A stretch of DNA of 13,844 bases from Dichotomicrobium sp964650735 (lineage in GTDB: Bacteria > Pseudomonadota > Alphaproteobacteria > Rhizobiales > Rhodomicrobiaceae). Numbering within the stretch: position 1 is the stretch's first letter; each line of letters begins with the position of its first letter. This document shows positions 1-7,267 of this stretch, piece by piece. The notes beneath the pieces were generated by a model, which was given only the letters and a program-made list of their open reading frames with translations, had not been told where the DNA came from and did not search any database. The translations under genes were made by a program, and so were the position numbers. The DNA lies in contig CAZYUT010000049.1 of the NCBI GenBank assembly GCA_964650735.1, positions 1-13,844 on the forward strand, given 5' to 3'.

Positions 1-1642
1 TGTTGGTGATCGGATAGCGCCAGTCGCGGCCGAACACGCGCTCGGTGATCTTCACCCCCGGCGCGGACTGGCGGCGTTTGTATTCGGCGATGCGCAGCAT
101 GTTCTCGACCTTGCGCACCACCGCGTCGTCATGCCCGCGCGCGACGATCTCGTCATGCGGCATCTCGTGTTCGATCTTGCAGCGCAGGATGTCGTCCAGC
201 GTGTCATAGGGCGGAAGGGAATCCTGGTCCGTCTGGCCGGGCTTGAGTTCCGCGCTGGGCGCCTTGGTGATGATGTTCTCCGGGATGACCTCGCCGGCCG
301 GGCCCATCCCGCCGATCGGCCGGTTGGCGTTGCGCCAGCGCGCGCAAGCGTAGACCTGCGTCTTGTACAGATCCTTTATCGGATTGAAGCCGCCGTTCAT
401 GTCGCCGTAAAGCGTGGCGTAGCCCACCGACATTTCCGACTTGTTGCCGGTCGTCACGACCATCGCGCCGGTCTCGTTGGACACGGCCATCAGGATGGTC
501 CCGCGCGTGCGCGATTGCAGGTTTTCGATGGTCACGCCGTGGCCGCCGCCGTCAAGGACGGGGTCGAGCGCGCAGATGAAGCCTTCGACCGGCGCGGCAA
601 TCGGCACCGTGTCGTAGCGCACGCCGAGGGCCTCTGCGCAGGCCGCGGCGTCGCTCAGGCTCGCCTCGGAGGTGTATTTGTAAGGCAGCATGATGCAGTG
701 GACCCGGTCCGCGCCCAGCGCATCCACCGCGATCGCCGCGCATAGCGCCGAATCGATGCCGCCCGACAGGCCGAGGACAACGCCGGGAAAGCCGTTCTTC
801 TCCACGTAATCGCGCAGGCCCAGCACGCTCGCCTGATAGGCCGCCGCGTCGCCTCCGATCAACACCGCCTTTTCGCCCGGTGCGCAAGCCCAGCCATGAG
901 GTCCGCGCGTCCAGTCCGTGATCGCGATCTGCTCGCGCCAGTCCTGCATCTGCGCCGCCAGTGCGCCGCCAGCATTCAGCACGAAGGAAGCGCCGTCGAA
1001 CACGAGTTCGTCCTGTCCGCCGATCTGGTTGACATAGACGAGCGGCAGACCGCTCTCCGCCACCCGCGCCACGGCGACGTTCTGCCGGGCTTCCTGCTTG
1101 GTCAGCGTAAACGGCGAGCCGTTGGGGACGAGCAGCATCTCAGCGCCTGTCTCAGCCAGGCATTCGCAGACATCCTCGACCCAGATGTCCTCGCAGATCG
1201 GGACGCCGATGCGCACGCCGCGAAAGCTGATCGGGCCGGGCATCTTGCCGGGGGCGAAGATGCGCTTCTCGTCGAACACGCCATAGTTCGGCAGCTCGAC
1301 CTTATGGCGCACGTCGCGTACTGCTCCGCCCTCCAGCAGCGCGACGCTGTTGTGCGGCTTGTCATCGCCGGGCCAGGGGGTCCCGATCAGCATCGCCGGG
1401 CCACCATCGCTCGTCTCGGCGGCCAGCTCCTCAACCGTTCGGCGGCAGGCTTCGATGAAGGCGGGCTTGAGAATCAGGTCTTCCGGCGGATAGCCGCAGA
1501 TGAACAGCTCGGGAAAGCAGATCAGATCCGTGCCGGCTTCGGCGGCTTCCGCCCACGCGCCGCGCGCGCGCCGGGCATTGCCGTTTAAGTCGCCCACAGT
1601 CGGGTTGAGCTGAGCCAATGCGATCTTGAGGGTGTCGGTCAT
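1..1642 (-). CDS. nadE: Glutamine-dependent NAD+ synthetase (3' end cut by window edge)
   Basis: Cytosolic enzyme making NAD+ from nicotinic acid adenine dinucleotide, ATP and glutamine, the last step of NAD biosynthesis. About 547 codons are visible from the ATG at 1640-1642; the frame is still open at position 1 and ends in the family's RYPITN segment, so only a few residues are probably missing. The N-terminal nitrilase-fold glutaminase (about 1-260) shows the expected Glu-Lys-Cys triad: E45 in FPEL, K114 in HKVELPNYGVFDEKR and C150 in PICEDIW. The C-terminal synthetase domain carries the PP-loop SGGIDS (293-298), then TTGNKSE and YGDMNGGFNPIKDLYKTQV. A possible ribosome site AAGG lies just upstream of the ATG. 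It is the last gene of the left minus-strand block. The family assignment is firm; nothing looks broken. Confidence 0.97.
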   Translation of the reverse strand, partial: MTDTLKIALAQLNPTVGDLNGNARRARGAWAEAAEAGTDLICFPELFICGYPPEDLILKPAFIEACRRTVEELAAETSDGGPAMLIGTPWPGDDKPHNSVALLEGGAVRDVRHKVELPNYGVFDEKRIFAPGKMPGPISFRGVRIGVPICEDIWVEDVCECLAETGAEMLLVPNGSPFTLTKQEARQNVAVARVAESGLPLVYVNQIGGQDELVFDGASFVLNAGGALAAQMQDWREQIAITDWTRGPHGWACAPGEKAVLIGGDAAAYQASVLGLRDYVEKNGFPGVVLGLSGGIDSALCAAIAVDALGADRVHCIMLPYKYTSEASLSDAAACAEALGVRYDTVPIAAPVEGFICALDPVLDGGGHGVTIENLQSRTRGTILMAVSNETGAMVVTTGNKSEMSVGYATLYGDMNGGFNPIKDLYKTQVYACARWRNANRPIGGMGPAGEVIPENIITKAPSAELKPGQTDQDSLPPYDTLDDILRCKIEHEMPHDEIVARGHDDAVVRKVENMLRIAEYKRRQSAPGVKITERVFGRDWRYPITN

Positions 1643-1745
1643 GTCGCCTTGTCGGTTACGCAGGCACGATCAGGAAGGTGGTCAATCACCCGCCAAACGT
1701 AACCGCGCCGCGCCGTTGCGCAAGAGGGCAAGCTGCGTGAGCGTG

Positions 1746-2753
1746 TCAGGCTGCAGCGGCGGCGCGTTCTCCGACCTCCTTGCGGATGCGCTTCAAGAGC
1801 GCGTCCACGTCGTCAATACTGTCCACCCGGTGCACCTGGCCGCCATAAACGAGGTATTTCCAGGCCAGCCGGTCGGTCCGCGCCAGTTCGAGCGGACGCA
1901 CGCCCATGAGGTCTTCCATGGTGGTGTCATGATCAACCCACGGTGCGAACACAACATCGCGCCAGGCCTGTTCGGCCAGATGCGTGGGGATATGGCCGCG
2001 CTCGAGCGCCTCGCGCACCATGTCCACGAAGGCGAACTGCACGAAACCGGAGCAGATGAACTCAGCCGGAGCGTAGCCGCCGCGGCGTAAATACTCGCCC
2101 AGCGAAGGTGCGCGGCCCAACAGGAGGCTGCGCAGCCGGAACCAGAAATGCGTGTTGCGCGAGGCGAGCGCGGCCAGCATCGAGAAGTCGTAGTTGTCCA
2201 TATCGAGGAACCGCAGCATGCGCCCCGACACCATCGCGCGCACCTGCGGTGTCGCCCAGGGTTGCTCCAGCCGCTTGATGCCGACGATGTATTCCGGCGG
2301 GCGGCCGGTGTCCGGATAGACCTCGCACGGGGCCACGAACTCGCCGAACGCGCCCAGCTCGACGCCGCCAAAGGTCGTTTCGATGACGTAGCTGTCGTCC
2401 AGCCCGATCTCCGAGCGCGGCGTCGCGAAGACAAGCGCGGTATGCGCGAAATCCGAACTGTCGATCAGGCGGTTCAGCAACGAGAAGAAGCTGCCCATCT
2501 TCGAGGTCAGGACAACATCGCCGCTATGCAGAAAGTTGCCCTTGCGGAAGTCCTCGAGCGGCATCGGCCATTCAAACTGATCCGCGCTATCCGGCGCTTT
2601 CGCGGGGCGAAGGATGTCGGCCACGACGGACTCGGCAGGTTCGCCCGTGCCATGCGCGCCGCGAAGCGCGGCTGCTTCATGCATGATATCGCCCACCGAC
2701 CGCTTCAAGATCGGATTGACAACCGTTGGCCGCTGCCGCGAACGCCGTGACAT
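1746..2753 (-). CDS. Permuted NlpC/P60 (YiiX/LRAT-like) papain-fold cysteine hydrolase, function unknown
   Basis: A 335-residue protein with the signature of circularly permuted papain-like (YiiX/DUF830-type) hydrolases, in which the His strand precedes the Cys helix. GDVVLTSK (78-85) is the usual 'GDI' opening strand. H104 in SDFAHTALVF would be the catalytic His, E125 in VIETTFGGVEL a possible polar residue, and C234 in EFICSGFVQFAF the nucleophile at the start of a helix. Residues 1-70 and 285-335 (ending in five Ala) match nothing I recognise. No signal peptide or membrane segment is evident, so a cytosolic location is inferred. It lies 60 nt downstream of the DAHP synthase gene and about 100 nt before nadE, with no obvious metabolic link. 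Members of this fold cleave or transfer acyl or amide groups, but the substrate cannot be read from sequence. ATG at 2751-2753 has GGGG and GAGG upstream. Confidence 0.7.
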   Translation of the reverse strand: MSRRSRQRPTVVNPILKRSVGDIMHEAAALRGAHGTGEPAESVVADILRPAKAPDSADQFEWPMPLEDFRKGNFLHSGDVVLTSKMGSFFSLLNRLIDSSDFAHTALVFATPRSEIGLDDSYVIETTFGGVELGAFGEFVAPCEVYPDTGRPPEYIVGIKRLEQPWATPQVRAMVSGRMLRFLDMDNYDFSMLAALASRNTHFWFRLRSLLLGRAPSLGEYLRRGGYAPAEFICSGFVQFAFVDMVREALERGHIPTHLAEQAWRDVVFAPWVDHDTTMEDLMGVRPLELARTDRLAWKYLVYGGQVHRVDSIDDVDALLKRIRKEVGERAAAAA

Positions 2754-2786
2754 CGCCTCGTGCCCCTGTTGGCGATCGAATCCTGA

Positions 2787-2806
2787 GGACCGCCCGGAGG
2801 CGGCCC
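2787..2806 (-). terminator. Hairpin just downstream of the DAHP synthase gene, possible weak terminator
   Basis: Eight-base arms at 2787-2794 and 2799-2806 enclose a 4-nt loop, starting 8 nt past the DAHP synthase stop. Pair 2789/2804 is A/C on the plus strand but a U·G wobble in minus-strand RNA, so the stem is complete only in the transcript of the upstream minus-strand gene. There is no clear U-tract, so it may only attenuate or stabilise the 3' end, allowing read-through into the next gene. Confidence 0.4.
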
Positions 2807-2813
2807 GGTTTGG

Positions 2814-4196
2814 TTATCCCGCGCTGACCGCGCGCTGTTGGTCTTCGATGTGTTCGCGGCGCAGACGCTCGGCAATCAGGAAAGCCAATTCAAGCGCCTG
2901 ATCCGCATTCAGCCGCGGATCGCAATGTGTGTGATAGCGGTCGGACAGGTCCGTCTCGCTGATCGACATGGCGCCGCCAGTGCATTCGGTGACGTTGTTG
3001 CCCGTCATCTCGACATGGACGCCGCCGGCATGGGTGCCTTCGGCCGCGTGCACATCGAAGAAGTGCTCGACCTCGCGCATGATCGCGCCAAACGGCCGCG
3101 TCTTGTAGCCGCTGGCCGCCTTGATGGTGTTGCCGTGCATGGGATCACAGGACCAGACGACGTGACGGCCCTCGCGCTTTACCGCGCGGATCAGCCCGGG
3201 CAGGTGATCGTCGACGACATCCGCTCCAAATCGGGTGATGAGCGTCAGCCGCCCTGGCGTGTTGTCCGGGTTGAGGATGTCGATCAGGCGCAGCAGATCA
3301 TCCGGGCTCATGCTCGGCCCGCATTTCAGCCCGATCGGGTTCTTGATGCCGCGGGCATACTCGATATGCGCGTGGTCCGCTTGACGGGTGCGGTCGCCGA
3401 CCCACAGGAAATGACCGGAGGTCGCATACCAGTCGCCGGTAAGCGAGTCGACGCGCGTGAATGCCTCCTCGTAGCCGAGCAGCAGCGCCTCGTGGCTGGT
3501 GTAGAAGCTCGTGCGGTGAAGCTGCGGCTGGCTGTCCGGCGTGATGCCGCAGGCGCGCATGAAGTCGAGGCTTTCGCTGATGCGGTTGGCGAGTTCGCGG
3601 TAGCGCTCCTTCGCCGGGCTTTCCTTGACGAAGTCCAGCGTCCATTGATGCACGCGCTCCAGGTCCGCGTAGCCGCCCTGAGACAGGGCGCGCAGCAGGT
3701 TCAAAGTTGCCGCCGACTGGCGGTAGGCTTCGATCATCCGGCGCGGGTCCGGCTCCCGGCTGGCATCGGAAAAATTGATGTCATTGACGATGTCGCCGCG
3801 ATAGCTCGGCAGCTCGGCATCGCCCTGGCGCTCGACGGGCGAGGAGCGCGGCTTGGCAAACTGGCCCGCGATGCGCCCCACCTTGACCACTGGGCAGCGT
3901 CCCGCGAAGGTCAGCACCACCGCCATCTGCAGAAACACGCGGAAGAAATCGCGCGTGGTGTTCGGCCCGTGCTCCGCAAAGCTCTCGGCGCAATCGCCGC
4001 CCTGCAGCAGGAACGCCCGGCCGTGAGCCACCTCGGCCAGCTTGCCCATCAACTCGCGCGCCTCGCCGGCAAAAACCAGCGGCGGATAACTCGCAAGCTG
4101 CGCCTCGACCTCTTTGAGCGCGGCTTCATCCTTGTAGACAGGGAGCTGTTGTGCAGGCTTGTCGCGCCAGCTTCGCGGCGACCAAGAAGCTGCCAT
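2814..4196 (-). CDS. aroG: Class II 3-deoxy-D-arabino-heptulosonate 7-phosphate (DAHP) synthase
   Basis: Cytosolic metalloenzyme joining phosphoenolpyruvate and erythrose 4-phosphate, the first step of the shikimate pathway to aromatic amino acids. At 460 residues it is the length of class II (plant/Mycobacterium-type) enzymes, not the roughly 350 of E. coli AroFGH. Conserved blocks in order: LLQGGDCAESF (metal-ligand Cys about 69), KVGRIAGQFAKPRS, LWVGDRTR, GIKNPIGLKCGPS, RFGADVV, CDPMHGNT (His ligand), GVHVEMTGNNVTECTGG (Glu ligand) and THCDPRLN (Asp ligand). The open frame can begin at a TTG (4200-4202), but the ATG at 4194-4196 has AGAGGA 7 nt upstream, so I start there. The symbol varies in databases (aroG, aroF or aroH). 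Regulation is unknown; no leader peptide rich in aromatic residues is seen upstream. Confidence 0.96.
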   Translation of the reverse strand: MAASWSPRSWRDKPAQQLPVYKDEAALKEVEAQLASYPPLVFAGEARELMGKLAEVAHGRAFLLQGGDCAESFAEHGPNTTRDFFRVFLQMAVVLTFAGRCPVVKVGRIAGQFAKPRSSPVERQGDAELPSYRGDIVNDINFSDASREPDPRRMIEAYRQSAATLNLLRALSQGGYADLERVHQWTLDFVKESPAKERYRELANRISESLDFMRACGITPDSQPQLHRTSFYTSHEALLLGYEEAFTRVDSLTGDWYATSGHFLWVGDRTRQADHAHIEYARGIKNPIGLKCGPSMSPDDLLRLIDILNPDNTPGRLTLITRFGADVVDDHLPGLIRAVKREGRHVVWSCDPMHGNTIKAASGYKTRPFGAIMREVEHFFDVHAAEGTHAGGVHVEMTGNNVTECTGGAMSISETDLSDRYHTHCDPRLNADQALELAFLIAERLRREHIEDQQRAVSAG

Positions 4197-4306
4197 GTCC
4201 AATTCCTCTCGAACTCTTCGTTACGCATGAGCGGCAGGGGCGGGCGCCGCCCGGCATTTACACCGCCTCGTTTAGACGATGGTATACGTCATCACTGGCC
4301 GACTGA

Positions 4307-4382
4307 CTAGTGGTCCGATTCAGACATTTGCCTTCCCGCGCGGCACCCGACATAGCAAATGTCTGAATCAAAGGGCCACTAG
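4307..4382 (-). repeat. Palindromic repeat copy 1 (bulged hairpin element)
   Basis: Inverted repeat with arms at 4307-4331 and 4355-4382 around a 23-nt GC-rich loop. The outer 10 bases (CTAGTGGTCC on the left) pair with GGGCCACTAG on the right apart from one T·G. The inner 15 bases (GATTCAGACATTTGC) pair perfectly. The right arm carries three extra bases, AAA, between outer and inner stems, giving a one-sided bulge. Read on the minus strand, this is the same layout as copy 2 at 4396-4474. No protein is encoded. It could be a REP-like dispersed element, the remnant of a small non-autonomous transposon, or a folded RNA/DNA structure. Confidence 0.8.
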
Positions 4383-4395
4383 CGAATTATTGAAT

Positions 4396-4474
4396 CTCGT
4401 GGAGCTTTTGAATTTGACATTTGAGTGAGAGCCAGGCTGCACACGGGTTTCAAATGTCAAATTCGCTCCACGAG
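4396..4474 (+). repeat. Palindromic repeat copy 2 (bulged hairpin element), opposite orientation
   Basis: Inverted repeat with arms at 4396-4424 and 4450-4474 around a 25-nt loop. The outer 10-bp stem starts CTCGTGGAGC and the inner 15-bp stem starts GAATTTGACATTTGA; both pair perfectly. The left arm has four extra bases, TTTT, between the two stems, at the place where copy 1 (read on the minus strand) has TTT. The two copies therefore share stem lengths, bulge, loop size and the cores GTGG and GACATTTG. Copy 2 ends 29 nt before the ATG of the transporter gene, so it lies in or next to its promoter or 5' leader. Confidence 0.8.
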
Positions 4475-4503
4475 CCGCAGCAACCGCAACCAAGTAAACG
4501 GCC

Positions 4504-5223
4504 ATGCGTCTGGAACACAGCCACTCTCCGCAAGCGATCGCCGACCGGCTCAGCGCCGGTCCTTCCGTCAGCTATCTGCGCGACTGGATCTATGGCGGGA
4601 TCGACGGATTGGTGACGACATTCGCCATCGTGGCTGGCGCCGTCGGGGCCGGCATGTCCTCGCAGGTGATCCTGATCCTCGGTCTGGCCAAGCTGATCGC
4701 CGACGCGCTGTCGATGGCCGCCGCCAACTACACGGGCACCAAGGCCGAGTACGAGGAATATCAGAAAATACGTGAGATGGAGGAGCGTCACGTCGCCATG
4801 CACCCCGAGGGGGAGCGCGAGGAGGTCCGCCAGATTTTCGAGGCGAAAGGCTTCAAGGGCGAAGACCTTGACCGGGTGGTTGACATCATCACGGCGGAGC
4901 AGCACCGCTGGATCGACACGATGATGGCGGAAGAGCACGGCATGCCGCTGGTCAACCGCCGCCCGTCCAGGGCTGCGGCGGCGGTGTTCGCCGCTTTTGT
5001 GCTGTGCGGATCGGTGCCGCTGATCCCCTATTTGTTCGGCCTCGAAAACGCAGCGATCTATGCGCTGGCGATGACGGCGGTGACGTTCTTCGCCATCGGT
5101 TCGATCCGCGCCTACTGGTCGCCGCGCCCGTGGTGGGTGGCGGGACTGGAAACCTTGTCGATCGGGCTGCTGGCAGCGGGCGCCGCTTATGTGATCGGTG
5201 ATTTATTGCAGACGATCGTGTAA
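4504..5223 (+). CDS. VIT1/CCC1-family transporter (probable Fe2+/Mn2+ transport)
   Basis: A 239-residue inner-membrane protein of the VIT1/CCC1 family, whose characterised members export or sequester Fe2+ and Mn2+. Five hydrophobic segments fit the family: about 28-50 (YGGIDGLVTTFAIVAGAVGA), 54-77 (LGLAKLIADALSMAAANYTG), 157-178, 182-204 and 213-237. D34 and M71 fall in segments matching the ion-pathway Asp and Met of plant VIT1. Between segments 2 and 3, about residues 80-150 form a charged Glu/His-rich cytosolic region (EYEEYQ, EMEERH, AEEH), the usual metal-binding domain. ATG 4504 is the first start after an in-frame stop at 4495, but no good ribosome site precedes it. The YbdK-like gene follows after 22 nt, suggesting cotranscription. 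Metal specificity is inferred from the family. Confidence 0.88.
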   Translation: MRLEHSHSPQAIADRLSAGPSVSYLRDWIYGGIDGLVTTFAIVAGAVGAGMSSQVILILGLAKLIADALSMAAANYTGTKAEYEEYQKIREMEERHVAMHPEGEREEVRQIFEAKGFKGEDLDRVVDIITAEQHRWIDTMMAEEHGMPLVNRRPSRAAAAVFAAFVLCGSVPLIPYLFGLENAAIYALAMTAVTFFAIGSIRAYWSPRPWWVAGLETLSIGLLAAGAAYVIGDLLQTIV

Positions 5224-5245
5224 TGTAAGAACAGGCGCGGCTTTG

Positions 5246-6451
5246 ATGGATTATGGACGCTTGATGCTGTTTGACGACAAGAATTTCACGATCGGAATTG
5301 AAGAGGAATATCTGCTGGTTGATCCGGTGACGCGCGATCTTGTCGCCGATCCGCCGCCGGCGATGATGGAGGCGTGCCAGACCGCGCTTAGCAGCGCCAC
5401 GCTTGGGGAGGTCAGCCCCGAGTTTTTGCGTTCGCAGATCGAGATCGGCACGCGGGTCTGCAACTCGATCCAGGAGGCGCGGGAAACGCTCGCGGAAATC
5501 CGCGCGACGCTCGCCCGCATGGCTGGCCAGCACGGCATGGCGCTGATGGCCGCATCGACGCACCCCTTCGCGCAATGGAACCTGCAGGCCCATACCGACC
5601 GCGACCGCTACAATACGCTAGCGGAAGACCTGCAAGTCGTGGTGCGCCGCCTGTTGATCTGCGGGATGCATGTGCATATCGGCATCGACGATGACGACAC
5701 GCGCATCGACTTGCTCAATCAGGCGGTCTACTTCATGCCGCATCTGCTGGCGCTATCCGCGTCGTCGCCGTTCTGGAAGGGCGAGGTGACGGGGCTGAAA
5801 TCCTATCGGCTTTCCGTGTTCGACGAGCTGCCGCGCACGGGGTTGCCCGCGCAGTTCGACAGCTATGGCGAATATCAGCGCACGGTCGATGTGCTGGTGA
5901 AGGCCGGGGTGATCGAGGACGCCACCAAGATCTGGTGGGATCTGCGCCCGTCCGCAAAATTCCCCACGCTTGAGATGCGCGTGCCCGACATCTGTACGCT
6001 GATGGAAGACGCGATCACCATCGCCGCGCTGTTCGCCTGCGTTTGCCGGATGCTCTACCGCCTGCGCCGCGAGAACAAGCGCTGGCGGGCCTACACCAAT
6101 TTTCTGCTGACCGAGAACCGCTGGCGCGCGCAACGCTACGGCATCGAGAAGGGGATGATCGACTTCGGCCGCGGCGAGATCATCGGCTTCAGCGAGTTGA
6201 TGGAGGAGTTGCTCGACTTGATCGGCGAGGATGCGGATGCTCTGGGAATGCGCGCAGAGGTCGAGAATGTCCATACGATCCTGGCCCGCGGCACGAGCGC
6301 AGACCGGCAGCTTGCGGTTTACCGGGCCGCGCTGGCTAGCGGCATGGGCGAGCGGGATGCGCAGAACGCAGTTGTGGACCGGCTGATTGAGGAAACGGTG
6401 GCGGGAACTTCGGCGGCACTCGGCCCGAGCGCCGCCGTCCCGGCGGGGTAG
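5246..6451 (+). CDS. YbdK-type carboxylate-amine ligase (glutamate-cysteine ligase family 2)
   Basis: About 401 residues of the GCS2/YbdK family (COG2170): ATP-grasp-like carboxylate-amine ligases, some with weak glutamate-cysteine ligase activity in vitro and with mostly unknown physiological substrates. The N-terminal FTIGIEEEYLLVDP supplies the conserved metal/ATP-binding Glu cluster. ICGMHVHIGI has the family's His-x-His. KIWWDLRPSAKFPTLEMRVPD, RWRAYTNFLLTENRWRAQRYG and ENVHTILARGTSADRQL are also family blocks. The frame stays open to 5198, inside the transporter gene, but ATG 5246 has an AGG-rich stretch upstream and gives a family-like N-terminus; ATG 5264 is another option. It lies 22 nt after the transporter gene and converges on the yceI-like gene. 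Not a true GshA: nothing here proves glutathione synthesis. Confidence 0.88.
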   Translation: MDYGRLMLFDDKNFTIGIEEEYLLVDPVTRDLVADPPPAMMEACQTALSSATLGEVSPEFLRSQIEIGTRVCNSIQEARETLAEIRATLARMAGQHGMALMAASTHPFAQWNLQAHTDRDRYNTLAEDLQVVVRRLLICGMHVHIGIDDDDTRIDLLNQAVYFMPHLLALSASSPFWKGEVTGLKSYRLSVFDELPRTGLPAQFDSYGEYQRTVDVLVKAGVIEDATKIWWDLRPSAKFPTLEMRVPDICTLMEDAITIAALFACVCRMLYRLRRENKRWRAYTNFLLTENRWRAQRYGIEKGMIDFGRGEIIGFSELMEELLDLIGEDADALGMRAEVENVHTILARGTSADRQLAVYRAALASGMGERDAQNAVVDRLIEETVAGTSAALGPSAAVPAG

Positions 6452-6452
6452 T

Positions 6453-6471
6453 CCGGGGCGCGCGGCCCCGG
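6453..6471. terminator. GC-rich hairpin between converging genes, possible bidirectional terminator
   Basis: Perfect 7-bp arms, CCGGGGC (6453-6459) and GCCCCGG (6465-6471), with a 5-nt loop, fill most of the 29-nt gap between the stop codons of the YbdK-like and YceI-like genes. Position and symmetry suit a terminator for both directions. No T-tract follows on either side, so this is suggestive only. Confidence 0.45.
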
Positions 6472-6480
6472 CCGTATCGC

Positions 6481-7119
6481 TTAGCTTTCTGATTCGTAGA
6501 AGAGTTCGGTGTTTATCTCGATATCCACCCAGTCGGACACAATCGGCGCGTTGCGGCCCAGATCGAAGTCGCTGCGAAGCACCCGCCCGGTTGCAGTAAA
6601 GCCTGCCGCCTGACGCCCCTGAAACTTTTCATTGAATGCCGCTAACGGATGCTCGCCGGAATAGTTGAGGGTCACATCCAGCGTCACAGGCTTGGTGATG
6701 CCCTTGATGGTGAGATCGCCAGTCATCTGGCCGGTGTTCGGGCCGGTGCGGACGACGCTCGTGGTCTCGAACGTGATCTCATCGTGTTCTTCAACGTGGA
6801 AAAAGTCGCTGCTGCGCAGATGATCGTCGAAAGCCGGCACACCGCTATCGACGCTGGCCGGGTCGATCGTCACCTGCACGGCGCTGTTCGACACGTCCTC
6901 CTCATCGAAAGTCACAGTGCCTGTATATTCCGTGAACATCAGGGACTGTTCGCTCAGGCCCAGATGGTTCCAGGTGATGCGGATCTGCGTGTGGTTCTTA
7001 TCGAACTGATAGGTTTGGGGGTCCGCCAAAGCAGCCGTGCCGGGCAGCGCCAGAAGCGCCGCGCCGAACAACCCCGCAAGGACGAACGAACTTCCCGCCA
7101 GAAATTTCTTCCAAGCCAT
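6481..7119 (-). CDS. YceI-family periplasmic protein
   Basis: A 212-residue secreted protein. Residues 1-32 form a signal peptide (MAWKK, then a hydrophobic core, then ALA before D33), so the mature protein starts near DPQTYQFDKNHT. The rest is one YceI-like lipocalin-type beta-barrel: FDKNHTQIRITWNHLGLSEQS, the DDHLRSSDFFHVEEHDEITFETTSV block, GDLTIKGITKPVTLDVTLN and a closing VSDWVDIEINTELFY. Family members bind long isoprenoid or lipid chains such as polyprenyl compounds; the natural role is unclear. The ATG (7117-7119) has a strong AGGGAG site upstream. No cytochrome b561 gene, a common partner of yceI, is adjacent; neighbours are the YbdK-like gene (convergent) and the SDR gene upstream. 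Confidence 0.93.
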   Translation of the reverse strand: MAWKKFLAGSSFVLAGLFGAALLALPGTAALADPQTYQFDKNHTQIRITWNHLGLSEQSLMFTEYTGTVTFDEEDVSNSAVQVTIDPASVDSGVPAFDDHLRSSDFFHVEEHDEITFETTSVVRTGPNTGQMTGDLTIKGITKPVTLDVTLNYSGEHPLAAFNEKFQGRQAAGFTATGRVLRSDFDLGRNAPIVSDWVDIEINTELFYESES

Positions 7120-7172
7120 TGAACTCTCCCTGTCTCATTTGATCTCGCCGGTGGACCGGAGGCGCCGCGCGA

Positions 7173-7188
7173 GGGCGGCCCCCCGCCC
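7173..7188. terminator. Perfect GC hairpin between the SDR and YceI-like genes
   Basis: Six-base arms (7173-7178 and 7183-7188) with a 4-base loop, about 80 nt past the SDR stop and about 50 nt before the YceI-like start, in a 148-nt gap. It might end SDR transcription before the yceI-like promoter. There is no T-tract, and chance GC palindromes are common at this base composition. Confidence 0.25.
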
Positions 7189-7267
7189 GGCGTCACCCGG
7201 CCGTCGCCATGCAGGTATCCCGCGAATGCGGCGGATCAAGCGGAGCGCGGTCACGAAATTTTGACCT

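Larger units (their letters stand above)
4197..4503. promoter_or_regulatory. Divergent intergenic region between DAHP synthase and VIT transporter genes
   Basis: About 307 nt without a credible gene. It must hold the promoters of the minus-strand DAHP synthase gene and the plus-strand transporter, although no convincing -35/-10 pair could be assigned for either. The half next to the DAHP synthase gene (4197-4306) contains its ribosome site, read on the minus strand as AGAGGA, and a GC-rich self-complementary stretch near 4240-4254. The half next to the transporter is almost entirely filled by two related palindromic repeats (listed separately) with 13 AT-rich bases between them. Confidence 0.6.

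Noticed and set aside
4197..4306. Leader peptide for attenuation of the DAHP synthase gene
   Set aside because: Small minus-strand frames exist, such as a six-codon MTYTIV, but none has a run of Trp, Phe or Tyr codons or a following terminator/antiterminator pair.
2838..4310. Long plus-strand open frame (490 codons) opposite the DAHP synthase gene
   Set aside because: Its product matches no family. The minus strand encodes a complete class II DAHP synthase with every motif. High third-position GC removes stop codons from the opposite strand.
4307..4382. CTAG at both ends of palindrome copy 1 as a transposon target-site duplication
   Set aside because: CTAG is its own reverse complement. In copy 2 the matching ends are CTCG and CGAG, which are complementary but not direct repeats. 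The bases therefore belong to the palindrome rather than to a duplicated target.
4414..4442. TTGACA in palindrome copy 2 as a -35 box for the transporter gene
   Set aside because: No acceptable -10 lies 16-18 nt further on; the bases there are GC-rich. The hexamer is part of the conserved repeat stem.
4396..4474. Metal-responsive riboswitch or Fur/Irr operator upstream of the VIT-type gene
   Set aside because: The structure is a single long hairpin related to the neighbouring copy 1 in the opposite orientation. It has none of the multi-helix layout of known Mn or Mg riboswitches and no Fur/Irr-like motif.
5198..5245. Upstream start for the YbdK-like protein inside the transporter gene
   Set aside because: It would add 16 residues unlike family N-termini and has no ribosome site. 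ATG 5246 fits better.
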